A stretch of DNA of 64,000 nucleotides from Glossina fuscipes (lineage: Eukaryota; Arthropoda; Insecta; Diptera; Glossinidae), in NCBI RefSeq assembly GCF_014805625.2, contig NW_023998432.1:5402414-5466413 (forward strand), read 5' to 3'. Each line of letters begins with the position of its first letter. Position 1 is the first letter of the stretch. Both the position numbers and the translations under genes were made by a program. This document shows, in pieces, positions 51,101 through 61,200 of this stretch. The notes beneath the pieces are model-generated. The model saw nothing but the letters and a program-made list of their open reading frames with translations. It searched no databases and was not told the origin of the DNA.

Positions 51101-51973
51101 TTGTAAAATTGTAGGGGATGTCTTCAATTTCGCTAACGGGAGAACGCTTATCACAAATACAATACAGTTGCGCAGGCAACTGTTTAGGTCCACTCCAAAT
51201 TTGCAACTGGCTAAGAACTTGTACACTTCATGGGGGTTTTAAAACTTGTTTCTGCGCCTTATGAAGGTTTTGGAAAAAAAGGTTAAACTTTAATACACTA
51301 TAATATTGGGTAGGCGGGGTCAATGTTTTACAGTTTTGTACATGTACTACAGAGTCGCCCATAGAATATGCTTTCAAATTTTTGTATATTTATATGCTGT
51401 AGTTTATAAGTAATGACCAAAAAACCAATTCTTTATTCGTTTTGAAAAACTGAGATGTTTTAAGTTTGCGTGGTGCTGTGGGCGTGTCCTTTTAGCGATT
51501 TGGCCTATTTTCAATACTGGCCTGCGATAAATGACTCGCAATATTTGGTCGCCAAATTTAAAGTCGACAGTTTCATTTTGGCGGTCAGAGAAACTTTCAC
51601 AACAGACATTACACATATTGATCTTATTGTTATTAAAGACAAAATTCTTACCATCAAAGTCCACAACTCAATCTCACTCTCCCTCTTTCGTCAGATCTAA
51701 TCTAATCAATTGAAACGGTGTTTCCTATAATCCTAACGTTATTAGAGTCATTAAAAAATCGTAATAATAAATTAATTTTGTAATTTGGTATTGAAATGAA
51801 TCATAATCTTATGGATATCGTCGCAAATTTCTGCAATTGCTAACACATTCCTTACCACTTGTGGTTGCCGCTAATAAGTCATTCGAACTATGAACTGCTG
51901 TATGGGTGGTATGATTGGCTAAATACAGCATAGTCTGCAACATAAGACCGCCGGTGGTATTTGAGATAAACAT
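41755..51973 (-). CDS. pancreatic-lipase-family secreted lipase with PLAT domain, five coding exons
   Basis: The joined exons (51973-51856, 47671-47406, 47336-47175, 45163-44464, 42167-41755) give 1659 bases, a 552-residue protein and a stop. All junctions are GT-AG and keep phase. Residues about 44-410 form the alpha/beta-hydrolase lipase domain. WGNGSSPPYVQAVANIRLVG precedes the nucleophile elbow GHSLG (Ser199), Asp227 lies in GLDPAAPLF and His312 in CNHVRSYQY, so the Ser-Asp-His triad is complete. Cysteines around 285 and 310 bracket the lid loop. Residues about 416-552 look like the C-terminal PLAT domain that helps lipid binding. Known members hydrolyse triglycerides or phospholipids outside the cell. 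Length fits animal pancreatic-type lipases; the closest fly gene I can suggest is CG5966, unverified. Exon 1 does not show a convincing signal peptide, so the start may lie in another exon. Introns 1 (4184 bases), 3 and 4 are filled with repeats; intron 2 is 69 bases. Grip lies upstream in the same orientation. Confidence 0.93.
42800..44060 (+). repeat. composite dispersed repeat (family C), copy 2, in lipase intron 4
   Basis: Block 1 (42840-43130) has a catgaaccatgtacgtctatt stretch and a gccaggaaaagtaagccttt stretch. The junction gtaagtagcgtagggtattt is at about 43152. Block 3 starts near 43866 with a tgtccaccattgtaagatgg stretch, then gggggcatacttattttatt. Between 43206 and 43862 there is unique or unrecognised sequence. 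It is intronic and non-coding. Confidence 0.5.
44385..44445 (-). repeat. end of a dispersed repeat of the TTATATTCGG type
   Basis: Read on the minus strand it gives aagtaagaaagttatatgcg, then a gccgagccgaatctcgcaa motif. This is a diverged start of the repeat type seen at 21985, 47766 and 50909, in opposite orientation, 20 bases from the donor of lipase exon 4. Confidence 0.5.
44464..45163 (-). CDS. lipase coding exon 4 (catalytic exon)
   Basis: 700 bases between acceptor TTTTAATAG and donor GTAAGT. It carries IHIIGHSLGSHLAGYAG, RITGLDPAAPLF, DVVHTDGNLLGGLG, the lid region between cysteines 285 and 310, CNHVRSYQYFIESIRSNCPF and a cysteine-rich KCSCCNENAHLCMRMGY. All three catalytic residues are on this exon. 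Confidence 0.97.
46336..46503 (+). repeat. tRNA-derived SINE, family 1, copy 3, in lipase intron 3
   Basis: It has a box A-decayed head, gcctgattgaccgaaggcga, then a perfect box B-type ggttcgaatctc at 46388-46399. The body (aaaagccgatagcattagat, and an aatttattt-like stretch with ctctggtgaaatt) and (AAT)n tail match copies 1 and 2. No clear target-site duplication remains, suggesting greater age. Confidence 0.8.
47175..47336 (-). CDS. lipase coding exon 3
   Basis: 162 bases (54 codons, phase 0 at both ends) between acceptor TTTTTAAG and donor GTAAGC. It encodes VILIDWGNGSSPPYVQAVAN, the strongly conserved strand and loop before the nucleophile elbow. The ATG at its start is internal methionine, not a translation start. 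Confidence 0.95.
47406..47671 (-). CDS. lipase coding exon 2
   Basis: 266 bases between acceptor TTATTACAG and donor GTAAGTT. It encodes CYGVYGCFPLNGPWT, HPQKPSEIGVRFILHT and LFFIAHGYLETADIDW, the N-terminal part of the lipase domain with the conserved HGY/W turn that follows the first strands. The exon ends in phase 0. Confidence 0.95.
47766..48215 (+). repeat. dispersed repeat family B, copy in lipase intron 1
   Basis: It starts with ataagaaaattatattcggc followed by cgtgacccaattctttatat, and ends around tgacaaaatgaacatacatc and catcctttagtgccagatat. A related end is at about 46855-46885 and 62390-62420. It sits about 95 bases upstream of lipase exon 2 in the opposite orientation. The frame at 47684-47875 is spurious. 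Confidence 0.6.
48761..49243 (-). mobile_element. internally deleted mariner (family M1) with both terminal repeats, in lipase intron 1
   Basis: The ends are inverted repeats: gttttggggaaaaagaagtc at the left and, in complement, gtttggggaaaaagaaatcc at the right. TA dinucleotides lie at 48759-48760 and 49244-49245, the usual mariner target duplication. The minus strand encodes the transposase C-terminal half: FHQDNPRPQ (second catalytic Asp), HPPYSPDLAPSDYHLFLALQ (third catalytic Asp) and SKLPLKWQQIVQQNGAYLT. There are stops after QKLR and within FFAKRD. The N-terminal half is deleted right after the end repeat. It cannot make transposase, but its ends could be mobilised by a related enzyme. 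Confidence 0.9.
49246..50908. other. lipase intron 1 sequence, nothing recognised
   Basis: Intronic AT-rich sequence. The minus-strand frame at 49513-49731 and the plus-strand frame at 50146-50340 have no recognisable features. Confidence 0.4.
50909..51330 (+). repeat. dispersed repeat family B, second copy in lipase intron 1
   Basis: aagaagataattatattcaa, then catgctctataatatggaat, gggcgcagatgactttttt, a cttagaaaagtttaaatcac stretch, cacaaatacaatacagttgc and gtttaggtccactccaaatt. The order matches 30870-31345 and 21985-22265. Non-coding. Confidence 0.6.
51856..51973 (-). CDS. lipase coding exon 1
   Basis: ATG at 51973-51971, 39 codons plus one base, then donor GTAAGG. The translation (MFISNTTGGLMLQTMLYLAN and onward) is only weakly hydrophobic. 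The frame stays open upstream of the ATG for about 18 codons before a TAA, so a longer or alternative first exon is possible. The phase (one base over) joins exactly to exon 2 to make the Asp of DPNEVKCYGVYGCF. Confidence 0.65.
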
Positions 51974-52195
51974 TTTCTTTACTTTAAAATTTTGTTTTTG
52001 GTAATTTTTATTTCTTACAAAAAATTATTATCACATTTCTTACTGTAACTCTTTTGTTTTAATTAAAGTTATTTTTTCGAGTGACTGTTTATCAAATTCC
52101 TCTTATTTATTGTTGATTAGATATGACTTTTATTTTACTTCTTGAATAGTTTTATGTCGCTTTATTGAGTTTACTACGTTATTTAAATGACTTAC

Positions 52196-52352
52196 TATTG
52201 GCACCAACTTTGTTGTTTGAACATCACTGTTTAACTGATTGATTATACGAGCTCGACTAGCAATTTAAAACAGTTGTGTTGCTCCTCACTATTTATCTCT
52301 TTTATTTCCCGCTGGCGCTCTCCTTCTCCCTCTATCTCTCTCGATCTTCATT
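52196..52352 (-). promoter_or_regulatory. candidate core promoter of the lipase gene
   Basis: Upstream of the lipase ATG the minus strand carries a GA-rich run (complement of the ctccctctatctctctcgat tract at about 52326-52345), of the type bound by GAGA factor in flies. About 90 bases further on is TCAGTT (52238-52233), matching the arthropod initiator TCAGTY, with a predicted first base at 52236. A donor-like CAATA|GTAAGT at 52196 could end a short 5' untranslated exon. These are weak motifs; nothing in the sequence proves transcription starts here. Confidence 0.25.
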
Positions 52353-54496
52353 ATAGAAATTGTTTACTCATTGCGTTGTTGCAATAATTTTTGGATTTTT
52401 AATGACTGAACGGGAAATTCATCATAAGTCTGCTTTTCTGTCTTGCATTCAGCAATAATTTAATTTTTCTGCATTTTGTTGCTTATTGTTCACTGCCTGC
52501 TGAAAATCTGTTCTCAGATACATAACACTGAATGGATTTGTTACCATCCCATGCATCCACGTACAGCCTGTGTGAATATACTGTTATATTGATACCGATC
52601 CCTAGGCAATGAAGACATACTAACTTTGCAGGTTCATGTATGATATCAAAATACATCCAGCGTCTGTATTAGCTGTAAATCCACAGTGCAGTTAACTCCC
52701 TCTATACTCCCTCTATAAAAACGAAGAGCATTTAAAGACCACAGGCATCGAAAAACCTCTGCCGCTAATGCTATCTTCGCTGCGAATATAGCGCTTACAT
52801 TGTTGTGTTAGTTATGTTACTTGTATTAAAATAAAAAACCCAAATGCTTCAGAGATTCAGAGTTTTCTTATCGATTTAAAATGCAATTGAACTTTCTATA
52901 ACTCCGGAATCTTGATAAGCATTCTCTTAAATTAATGGCACGAATTTCAATTTAATTCAATTCTTGACGTTGAAGGGGAAATAATTGTGCACTAGTGTTG
53001 AAATTTCAATACTTTTTGCACATATTTAAGAAATTTTTCTTCATCTTGGCATTTTAAATCGTCTAAATTTGAACGAACCCATCCCTCAATCTGTAGTCCT
53101 TGGTCACGATAGAAAACTAAATCTCGTTTCATAAATTCTTATGGCGTCTTTATGGTTAATAATATGTTTACACCTATATTTTGTTAGAAGAATAACCTAT
53201 AAATAAGCTCCTAAGCTTATTTCATCGAACGGTTCATAAGAGGAAAGGATATCTCATTATCACTCATACGCAAAATCAAAGGGAAGGAAGTATCTGCCAC
53301 ATTCTTAATTCAATAAATGAATGAATTCCATAAATGAATGCAAATATCAATACAACTATTTAAATGGAGGAAGGAGGAAGTAAAGAAGAAAAAGAAGGAA
53401 GAAGGTGCTACTCGAGGAATACGTGTACATGGATCCCCTTAATTTCGGCACAATAACAGATCCATTCGTCCAAGTATATTCGACAAGCTGCTCATCTTAA
53501 AATTGTGAAAATTTTTGTTATTTTGGTATATTTAATATATATTTAAAAAAAAAAAATTTTTTATTTAAAAAAACTTTCGTTACCCCAATTTAAGGAAGAC
53601 ACACCGTTTCTTCATAAAACCAAATTTTTTTTGAATGTTCATTTAGACCGCTTACATTCCTTTTAACGATTTCTTATTACGATGTAAGGTAAACTACACC
53701 TTTCTATACGCCACCTAACAAGTATGACGAATTTCGGATATCTTCTTCTTGCTCTCCAAACCAATTAAAATGTCTTCATTGAAGATTTTAAGCATATCCC
53801 AGCGGAATCCATTAAAACAACAACAATATTCGTCCTTCTGAAAATGTAGTTTCCGATACGTTAATTCCCCAATTAGTGTTCGTACTGACTGAACATTTAT
53901 GCCATTATTCCACTTCCATCCGGAATTTTTCAATGCTCTGAACTGTAGTTAGACTTGTTACCGACATTGTAATGAAATATATGATGAATGTATGAGATAT
54001 AGTTGTTGAATTACAAGTCGAGTGAATATAATAGCAAAGTAATTTTTCTGTCTCTTTCTGTATATATTAGTCTTCTCTAACTATTATTTATTTATTTATT
54101 TTTTTAGTTTTGGTGTACCCTTAAGCCGGCGCAACATGACTGGCAATGAATAATAGCAAAACGCATATTAGCGGACCATAGGAAGCGTGAAGCGTTTCTT
54201 TCCCAGCTTTAATTTCAGTTTTTGAGCAATGTGCGTTACATATGTAGTGATGACACTGTTATAGATATATACATAGACACTTTTTATTGTCGTTACTTTT
54301 AAATATATAGAACAAATATTTCTTGAGTTCTCTTGTTCGCAGGACTATTCGCATTTGATACTTATTAATGTTTACTAAATAACCAAAAAAAAGGAAGCTT
54401 AGAAAACTTTGTGTTTTTGTTTTAATTTAATAATGACTAAATACAAAATTATGTTAATAAAAACAATCAAAATTATAATAATAGATAGATGAACTC
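52353..54496. other. intergenic, nothing recognised
   Basis: Between the lipase promoter side and the I-like LINE. It contains a purine-rich run at about 53365-53408 (ggaggaaggaggaag with aag repeats). The minus-strand 72-codon frame at 53715-53933 has no domain that I recognise. Confidence 0.4.
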
Positions 54497-54594
54497 GACT
54501 CAATTGTAGGACGCTTAAGAAAACCACATTCTTAGGTGAACCAATGACTCAATTGTAGGACGTTTAAGAAAACCACATTCTTAGGTGAACCATT
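54497..54594 (+). repeat. 49-base tandem duplication, two copies
   Basis: Unit 1 (54497-54545) and unit 2 (54546-54594) start with gactcaattgtaggacg and run through aagaaaaccacattcttagg to gtgaaccaat/gtgaaccatt. They differ at about two positions, so the duplication is recent. No coding frame or known site inside. Confidence 0.9.
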
Positions 54595-55194
54595 GACAAA
54601 ACAAAGTCCATTGCTTATAAGCGACCTATATGGCAAGTGCGTTCCTTTGTTTATTTGAAAATCCGGGATTAATCTTAAACGATTGACGTCAATGCGATAT
54701 AGTTATTAATAATCATAAAACAAACGAAGCGTACACGATGAATACAATGAAAGCTTATCGTGAATCCCATTAAAAAGGCAAACGCGTTAAATATCAAAAA
54801 TAAATGAATAAAAGAAAACAACTAAACAAAAATAAAAAAATTCGGTAAACATCACGTTCTATTTATTTATTTTTCTTTTCTTTTAAACTAATTAGTCGTT
54901 CAATTTTCAAAATAAATCATCAAATTACGTCGAATTAAAATTTAATTAAGGTATAGCTGTGTAGTTGATAAACCTCTTATCAAAAAAAGAACTAGTTTCA
55001 ATCGGAATTCTAATTCACACCCTTTTTAATACGTGGTACTATAAACTCTAGTAAAATGAATTTTCATTTTATAATTATTTACGGAAATTCTGAGTTATTC
55101 AAACTATTGTTATATGGGAACTGGCCGAAGAAGAAGTCCCCTCTGAACCATTTTTAATAGCGTTCCTTCTTAGGCCAAAAAAAGACAGACAGGC
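54595..55194. other. intergenic, nothing recognised
   Basis: AT-rich DNA without a supported feature. Confidence 0.4.
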
Positions 55195-55330
55195 TAGCTT
55201 TGATCGGTTCGGGAAGTGATTCTGAATCGATCGGTAGAATAAAAGATTGGTCTATCTCAAGTCCTTCTTGCGTTGGATACATCCGTACAAACATAATATA
55301 TCCTTGTACAACCAGTGTTGGAGGATATAT
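55195..55330 (+). repeat. fragment of a dispersed dipteran repeat
   Basis: tgatcggttcgggaagtgat followed by tctgaatcgatcgg and, further on, tatccttgtacaaccagtgt. This word order is familiar from non-coding repeats of higher flies. The open frames at 55200-55430 and 55315-55560 run across it and are spurious. Confidence 0.5.
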
Positions 55331-56539
55331 TAACTCATTTGGTTTATTGTTATGCTTGTTTGCTTATATACTTTCTTCTTCTTCTTTTTTGCGTTTGCTT
55401 TCATTTATTTTGTCATGCACATATATATGATATGGTCAATATTCCATTGTTTATGTCTCGATTGAAGCACATTCCACGACTTTACAGCAATCGGGTTGTA
55501 CAAGCTCACAAAACGCTACTATCAAGAATGACTATCGAACCCAGTACGCATTCCATGTAAAACCAATAAACTAGTTAAGGGCCGGCTTGTTATGTGATTG
55601 TACGAATGTCAAGTTTTTAAATAGCCATGTCGTTTGTTAACGAAGTCTAATAGAGCTTGACAGTCATTGTAACAGCTCACCTTGGAGCCATACCAAGCAA
55701 TTCAATGGAATATATTGCTATCTAAGTGATCAACTAGATTTAATCGTTGGATTATTTATACGAACACAGATCAACACTAGCGGAACAAAAAAGAGTAGTT
55801 TTTAAAGTATGAGTAGTAACGCTAAAAGTTATTTTATTTTAATAAATTTTTAGATCTTCCAACACACTAACTCGACCACGCACACTTTTTAAGCAACAAT
55901 TCATTCGCTTTTTGACCATGACAAGCTTAAAAAAAACGGAAATAACTTATTTTCGCTTTCGTTATTATTTTTTTTTTTTGAACTTTTTTTTTGGCTTTAA
56001 CTTGTTCTTATTGTGCATTTTGTAAAAATTAGTTCTCTATTGTTCGTTTTAGTTACGTATGACTTTTTAGTCCACGTTTTCATTTTCCGATTTACAATTA
56101 AAAAATACCAAAAGGAAAAGAAGAAGCTATCCGTTTATAGCGCAGTGAAACTATATTTCAAGCTTCTTTGCTGCCTTAATCGCATTTAAGATTTCAGAAC
56201 TAACGACGGATTTTAGTCAACTTGAAAGTCCTTTTGGTCCATGGTTATTCTCAAATTTCATTTAAAACCCTTGCTCATTTGTCCTGTCACAGATCGTCGC
56301 TTTTATCTATTTCTCGATATCTATTATAGATTTATTAAGGAAGCAACCCCTCAAGTTTATGCGCATATTGAATCAATTCAATGTTGAATTTACACCTTCA
56401 TGCAACTAAGGAACCTTTTTCCTTAAGTGAACTTAAGTGTTACCTTAAGTTAAGTCATAACACTCCTAATTCCAATGCCAATATATCATGTATTAAAATT
56501 CATAATAGTGAAAGGCAGATCAAAGAAACTATGTATAAT
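55331..56539. other. intergenic, nothing recognised
   Basis: AT-rich DNA without a supported feature. Confidence 0.4.
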
Positions 56540-56635
56540 TATAATTTTTAGGCTAGTGAAATAAATTCTTAGACTAAGAAGAAAAAATTCAAGTACTAGC
56601 AACACAGGCTATCGGCTTTATTTTAGAAAAGAACA
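56540..56635 (-). repeat. SINE family 1, partial copy 4 (3' part)
   Basis: In complement, aaagccgatagcctgtgttg, a ctagtacttg motif and a ttagtctaagaatttatttc stretch match the body of copies 1-3. The tRNA-like head is absent. Confidence 0.6.
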
Positions 56636-57035
56636 TTAGATATTAAGCCTAACGGCTCTAGGAATATATTGTATGTTTAGGTAGTATATTATATAACTAA
56701 AGATACAGAAGCAGAATACTTTCCCATTTCCCAATAAACCGATATGACTTCATAATTAACCCAAAGCATTTTAATTTTATCGCCGCATTTTGTATTGATA
56801 TTCTTTAATTTGTTGATTGTACTGTCTATTTATAAGAAACAACGTAGCCAGCGAAATGTCTAAAGGATAGCTTTTCAAACCTCATGTAGGTTTGAGACCA
56901 AAAAGGCGAAACATTTTTAAGAGAACGTTCAATTCCTTCGCGACATACAAATAATAGTCAATTACGGAAGGCGGCTTTTGTTTAAATTAAAAAGCTAGGG
57001 GACGATTTTAGCTGTTAATTCATAAAGTCTATTTT

Positions 57036-58270
57036 CTAAAGTTGGGAGACCAGTTTCAATCGTGCCATTGTTGATGGGCACGGTCCGAAAAGCATAGCAA
57101 CTTGTTCTAAGAGCTCGGAAAATTCATTCGAATATGAAGTTCCACTAAGTTTGTTGATTTTATTCCAGACAAATCTCATTGATGGGTTTCTATGACTTCT
57201 TTTCAAAAAAAGTTCAAAACTGAGTGCTTTTGAATTTCGTAATTCCTTTCGGAAAGGAACATTGGCTTTTTTGTATAATAACAAATGATCATGATCCGGA
57301 CATCTTTTAAAGCGGTGCCATAAATCCATTTTGTTTCTCCTCAATAACGAAACCGTGTTGTTCCACCAAGGAAGCCTAGCTCGTTTAAAAAAGCTGTTGG
57401 ATTGAGGTATAGAAAGATGAGCAGCCGTGCGAATCGCTTTAGACATAATAGCAGCATCATGTTTGCAGTTCCCGTTAAATGGCTTTGAATTCAGAAATGA
57501 CTCGGCCTGTTTGGAGTAGTTGATCGAATCCGCTTTATCTAGGAGGAATTTGGCCTGTTTTGCTGGACTAACAGAAACGTTTGAAAAGTTAAGATTGATT
57601 ATGATTAGAAAGTGGTCACTATTATATAGATCATTGAATATAGACCACGAAACCGAAGGAAGAAGTGGCGGAGAGCAACAATGAAATGCGAACAGCTGAA
57701 ATGAGTAGAAAAATTCGTTGGTCTTCCATCACTTAAAATGAAGAAATTGCTTTTTGTCAAGGGTTTTTCTAAAACAGTAGCATGGCTTTTGTTCCCTATT
57801 GGGCCCCAGATGATGTTTCAGCTGTTAAAGTCGTCACATATAATTAAAGGGTGGAAGGTACGAAGAATAAACTATAAACCTCTCGCTGAGAAAAAAACTG
57901 CGAAGCTGGGATATAGGGCGAAAGTACTGTAAATTATTTGTTTAAAATTATTTGTATCGCTATGGCTTGTGTGTTTGAGATTAAATTAATGCCTTTGTGA
58001 GGGATATTGGAATACACAAAAACACCAACTCCTTGTTTGGAATATGAATTTTGATCAATATTCACGAAGTATCCAGTACATGATCTGGGTGGAATAGGAT
58101 TAAAAAAACTTCTACAATGGATCTCTTGAAGGGCTATAAAGGTTGGATTAAAATCACTTATGAGAGTACGCAGTTCATCAAAATTATTAATAAGTCCCTT
58201 AGTGTTCCATTGTAGAACTTTAAAAAGTTTATTTAATTGCAGTGAAACGAAAACGAAATGATAGGCAACT
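57036..58270 (-). pseudogene. I-like LINE, 5' part of ORF2 (endonuclease), cut before the reverse transcriptase
   Basis: The minus strand starts with VLQWNTKGLINNFDEL (about 58212), followed by LISDFNPTFIALQEIHC, the first blocks of an endonuclease/exonuclease/phosphatase domain; the QE glutamate is a catalytic residue. GVGVFVYSNIPHKGINLI lies near 58000 and NSDHFLIIINL, the SDH catalytic block, near 57610. The linker to the RT follows at 57446-57036 (RLPWWNNTVSLLRRNKMDLW, LYKKANVPFRKELRNSK, FVWNKINKLSGTSY). The RT and RNase H that should follow are missing below 57036. Frame shifts make it inactive. Confidence 0.85.
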
Positions 58271-58829
58271 TATGTTAACACCTCAGCGTCTTCGTCGAAA
58301 ATGAAATTTCTTGTAAATAATTTGTTCTTACCAGCAGGATAATCTGTACTTAGGTAGTTGCATACATTTGAAGTCCAACGAGTGGGCACATGGGAATAAT
58401 TTGAAATTGAAGGTTGAATGAAGGATGAAAGATTGGATTCATTATAACTTGTAATTCGTGGAATAAAGTGAGAGCTTGTGATTCTGGGGTATTTAGTTTA
58501 TTAGGCTTTAGGCAGTAATTTTGATTTTTTCAATAATTTTTATGGTTTTGAATTTGTCAAAATAATTTTTGACAGATGATAAATCTGGTCTTTCAATATG
58601 ATTCTTAGCTGATGATAGAACATGTTTTACGTTGACAGAAGTTGGAGTTAAAGGCTTATTAAACTCGATTTGCGAGGCGAGGTATTGCCTTTGTGAATTC
58701 TTTGGAATCCAGTTGGATTTACTTCCCGGTACTTGCGTCGCGCTTCGCCCATGCTACAGTAATTGTTTATTTTAATTTTAGAATTTTACGCATCTGTACA
58801 TAACTTAGGGAAAGTTTGTGTAACGCCAA

Positions 58830-59506
58830 GTGCTAACCATTGCAATTTTTGCAGAAACTACGGGCACAGCTTTTAGCATGCGTAGGAAGATAACTTTTAT
58901 CACAAGGTAGAGCATTGTTGCACCTTTCTACAGTATGACCCAGACGTTGGGAGTTTTTGCATCTCTTGGGATTTGGGACGCAGATTGCAAGTTTACACTT
59001 GTACAAAGCAACATCAACAGTTTGCGGTAAACGGTAGTGCTCAAAAGTCATTATTATCTTTCCTGTTTTCCGCCGTCATTTAATTTGGTGAATTTGTAAA
59101 CTTTCTTCCAGTTACACCTTGATTGCTCATTTCGCGAACTTGTTTTTCTTCCGGTATATGTTTTAAACATGAGGCATAAATTACGCCTTTAATTGAATTG
59201 AGTTTGTTGTGTAGTTTAGCGAAAATTGGACATAAATTAGCAAATGATTTCGACTTCGAAAGGTTCTTCGTCGCGCAAGAATTAGCAGCGAGAACAAGTA
59301 AATTACCATCGCGAAGTTTTGGGATGAAGTTTATATATAATGGATCTAGGATTCTTTTCTATAGCGAAAGGACTAATTTGTGAAATTGGTATGGTAGCAA
59401 TAGAAATAACCACGTATTTTTTATTAATAGGAGTAGTGTTACTGTTTGGCAATACCGGAAAGTTCGAATTTTTCTTTTTTTTTCTTTGCGGTGATTTGTC
59501 CGCCAA
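58830..59506 (-). pseudogene. I-like LINE ORF1 (nucleic-acid-binding Gag-like protein), broken
   Basis: Order on the minus strand: the start MADKSPQRKKKKNSNF (59506), a basic tail; then PKLRDGNLLVLAANSCATKN near 59290, and SFANLCPIFAKLHNKL and KGVIYASCLKHIPEEK near 59180; then, after frame changes, HYRLPQTVDVALYKCKLAIC and the zinc knuckles CKNSQRLGHTVERC, CDKSYLPTHAKSC and CKNC at 59045-58840. The second cysteine of the first knuckle is replaced by Ser in CKNSQ. I-type ORF1 proteins bind the element RNA; here frame shifts prevent that. It lies directly upstream of the ORF2 relic in the same orientation, so both are one insertion. Confidence 0.85.
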
Positions 59507-59640
59507 TGAATCGAATCTATTTAAGTTTTTATCTGGTGGCCTTGCATCGACAATGCCTTTTTGTTATCAGTTTATTATTTAGGGCCTTAGGAAAAAGAAA
59601 ACATTCATTTGAAAAAATATTGGGAACGACTAAATAATAT

Positions 59641-60329
59641 CAAATTTCAATTGTCAATCATTGTCAGTTTTTATTTATTTTTTCTTTTAATTTTTTTTTT
59701 TTTGAATATGAAGAAACAAACTCACATATGTTTTCCGCGATACCCAGCTCAGCAAGAAAAACTCAAAAGACACGAGCCAAAAATATGAAAAAGCCAAAAC
59801 AGTCAAAACATTAGGCCAAGAAGTTAAAAATTTAAAAGTTTTTTGGTGTTAATTATGAATTCGGCAATTGAATTATGAATTTTTTTCATCGTTTTCCCAT
59901 CATTTTACCACGCGTTAAATGTTAAACTTGTGGTCCTGCCTCTGACAGATCAGCTCCAAATTCTCGAGCATAAGATGGTCGAGGAAAGACAATAAGGAAA
60001 TGGGCATGGGCGGGTATTTATATGGCGCTGGGTTTACAGACTTATGAAAAACATAATAAAAAATTTATTACAATAAAAAATGTGCCCGTAGCGCATAGCT
60101 CAAACAATTTTCATTTCTCCCATTCCAATTTTTTACAATAATTGTAAAACAGCGTTCTCTAGTGCGTCAGGTAGGATTCCTATATCTTCCACTACTTGTG
60201 GTACAAGGTAGAATCCAGAAGGACTTAAGATTGGCCCATTTTTTATCGATTCCAATCGCTATTATATATATAAGGCTTGTCTGACTGTCTGATATTTGTC
60301 CGTGTACTTTTGTGTTCTAACTACAGTTT
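59641..60329. other. intergenic, nothing recognised
   Basis: AT-rich DNA without a supported feature. Confidence 0.4.
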
Positions 60330-61200
60330 TACCGTATATAAGGATTCTCAGGAAACGTAAACCCTTATATTGCTGAAAAGGTCTATTTATTAACATTTTA
60401 TGATGAAAATCTGTTCATGCTAAATTAACATAAAAATGAAGTGGATCAAATTTTAACCATATGAGCCTATTTCTTGGACGCCACTTCTTATACGATTTCT
60501 CATGAATAGTAATCTCTTCAGAACAAGCTTTAATTTTTAATATTTGACGATGCAAATTAATCCGTAATAGCAGTTTAGCAAAAAAATTAACAGAAGCGAA
60601 CTTGGATCATATAGTACAATTTTTTAGAATGTTTTAGATGAAAAGCAAACCTTTATGGAGATGAAGTCTAATTTTTAGTTTTTTGTGACGCAAATCAAAA
60701 AATAATTTAATTCGTACGAAGTAAACTAAGTTTGCCAAACTTGAATCAGCTTATGTAAAGTTTTGAGTGCCCTTTAATATGAATGCCTTTGTGTACTATT
60801 TGATGTATTATAACCAAACCGAATAAATAACTGTACTAGGCGAAGTGGTGTAGGATATCAAATTGAAGTCCTTACCCAACTAAAATATTCTTATTTCCTT
60901 TAAACATTTGACGATCACAAAAAAATCAATATTCCTAAGAAGTCCTGCCTAGTTCTCCATCTATATGCATATAGATCAAATAATTTTTACATCCGTTGCC
61001 AAAGAGTGGGGGTACATTCATTTTGTCAAAATCTTCTCAACATCCAGGAGGGCGCTTCGGAGTTCCCAGAGGTTATATTAGAGTTTTGCCAGCATCAAAT
61101 TCTGAATCTGCGTAAAAATTTTCGGTGATCAGTCTGTTAATAATTTTGAAAATCTTCCCTTGTCTCAAAAATTAATATAACGGTTTCAGATTAGGCAAAA
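60330..61200 (+). repeat. composite dispersed repeat (family C), copy 3, downstream of Grip
   Basis: It has a tataaggattctcaggaaac stretch, then cgtaaacccttatattgctg, a ttttatgatgaaaatctgtt stretch and atgagcctatttcttggacg. The junction gcgaagtggtgtaggatatc is at about 60840. Block 3 starts near 60990 with gccaaagagtgggggtacat, followed by tcattttgtcaaaatcttct. Block order is the same as at 39900-41045. Confidence 0.65.
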
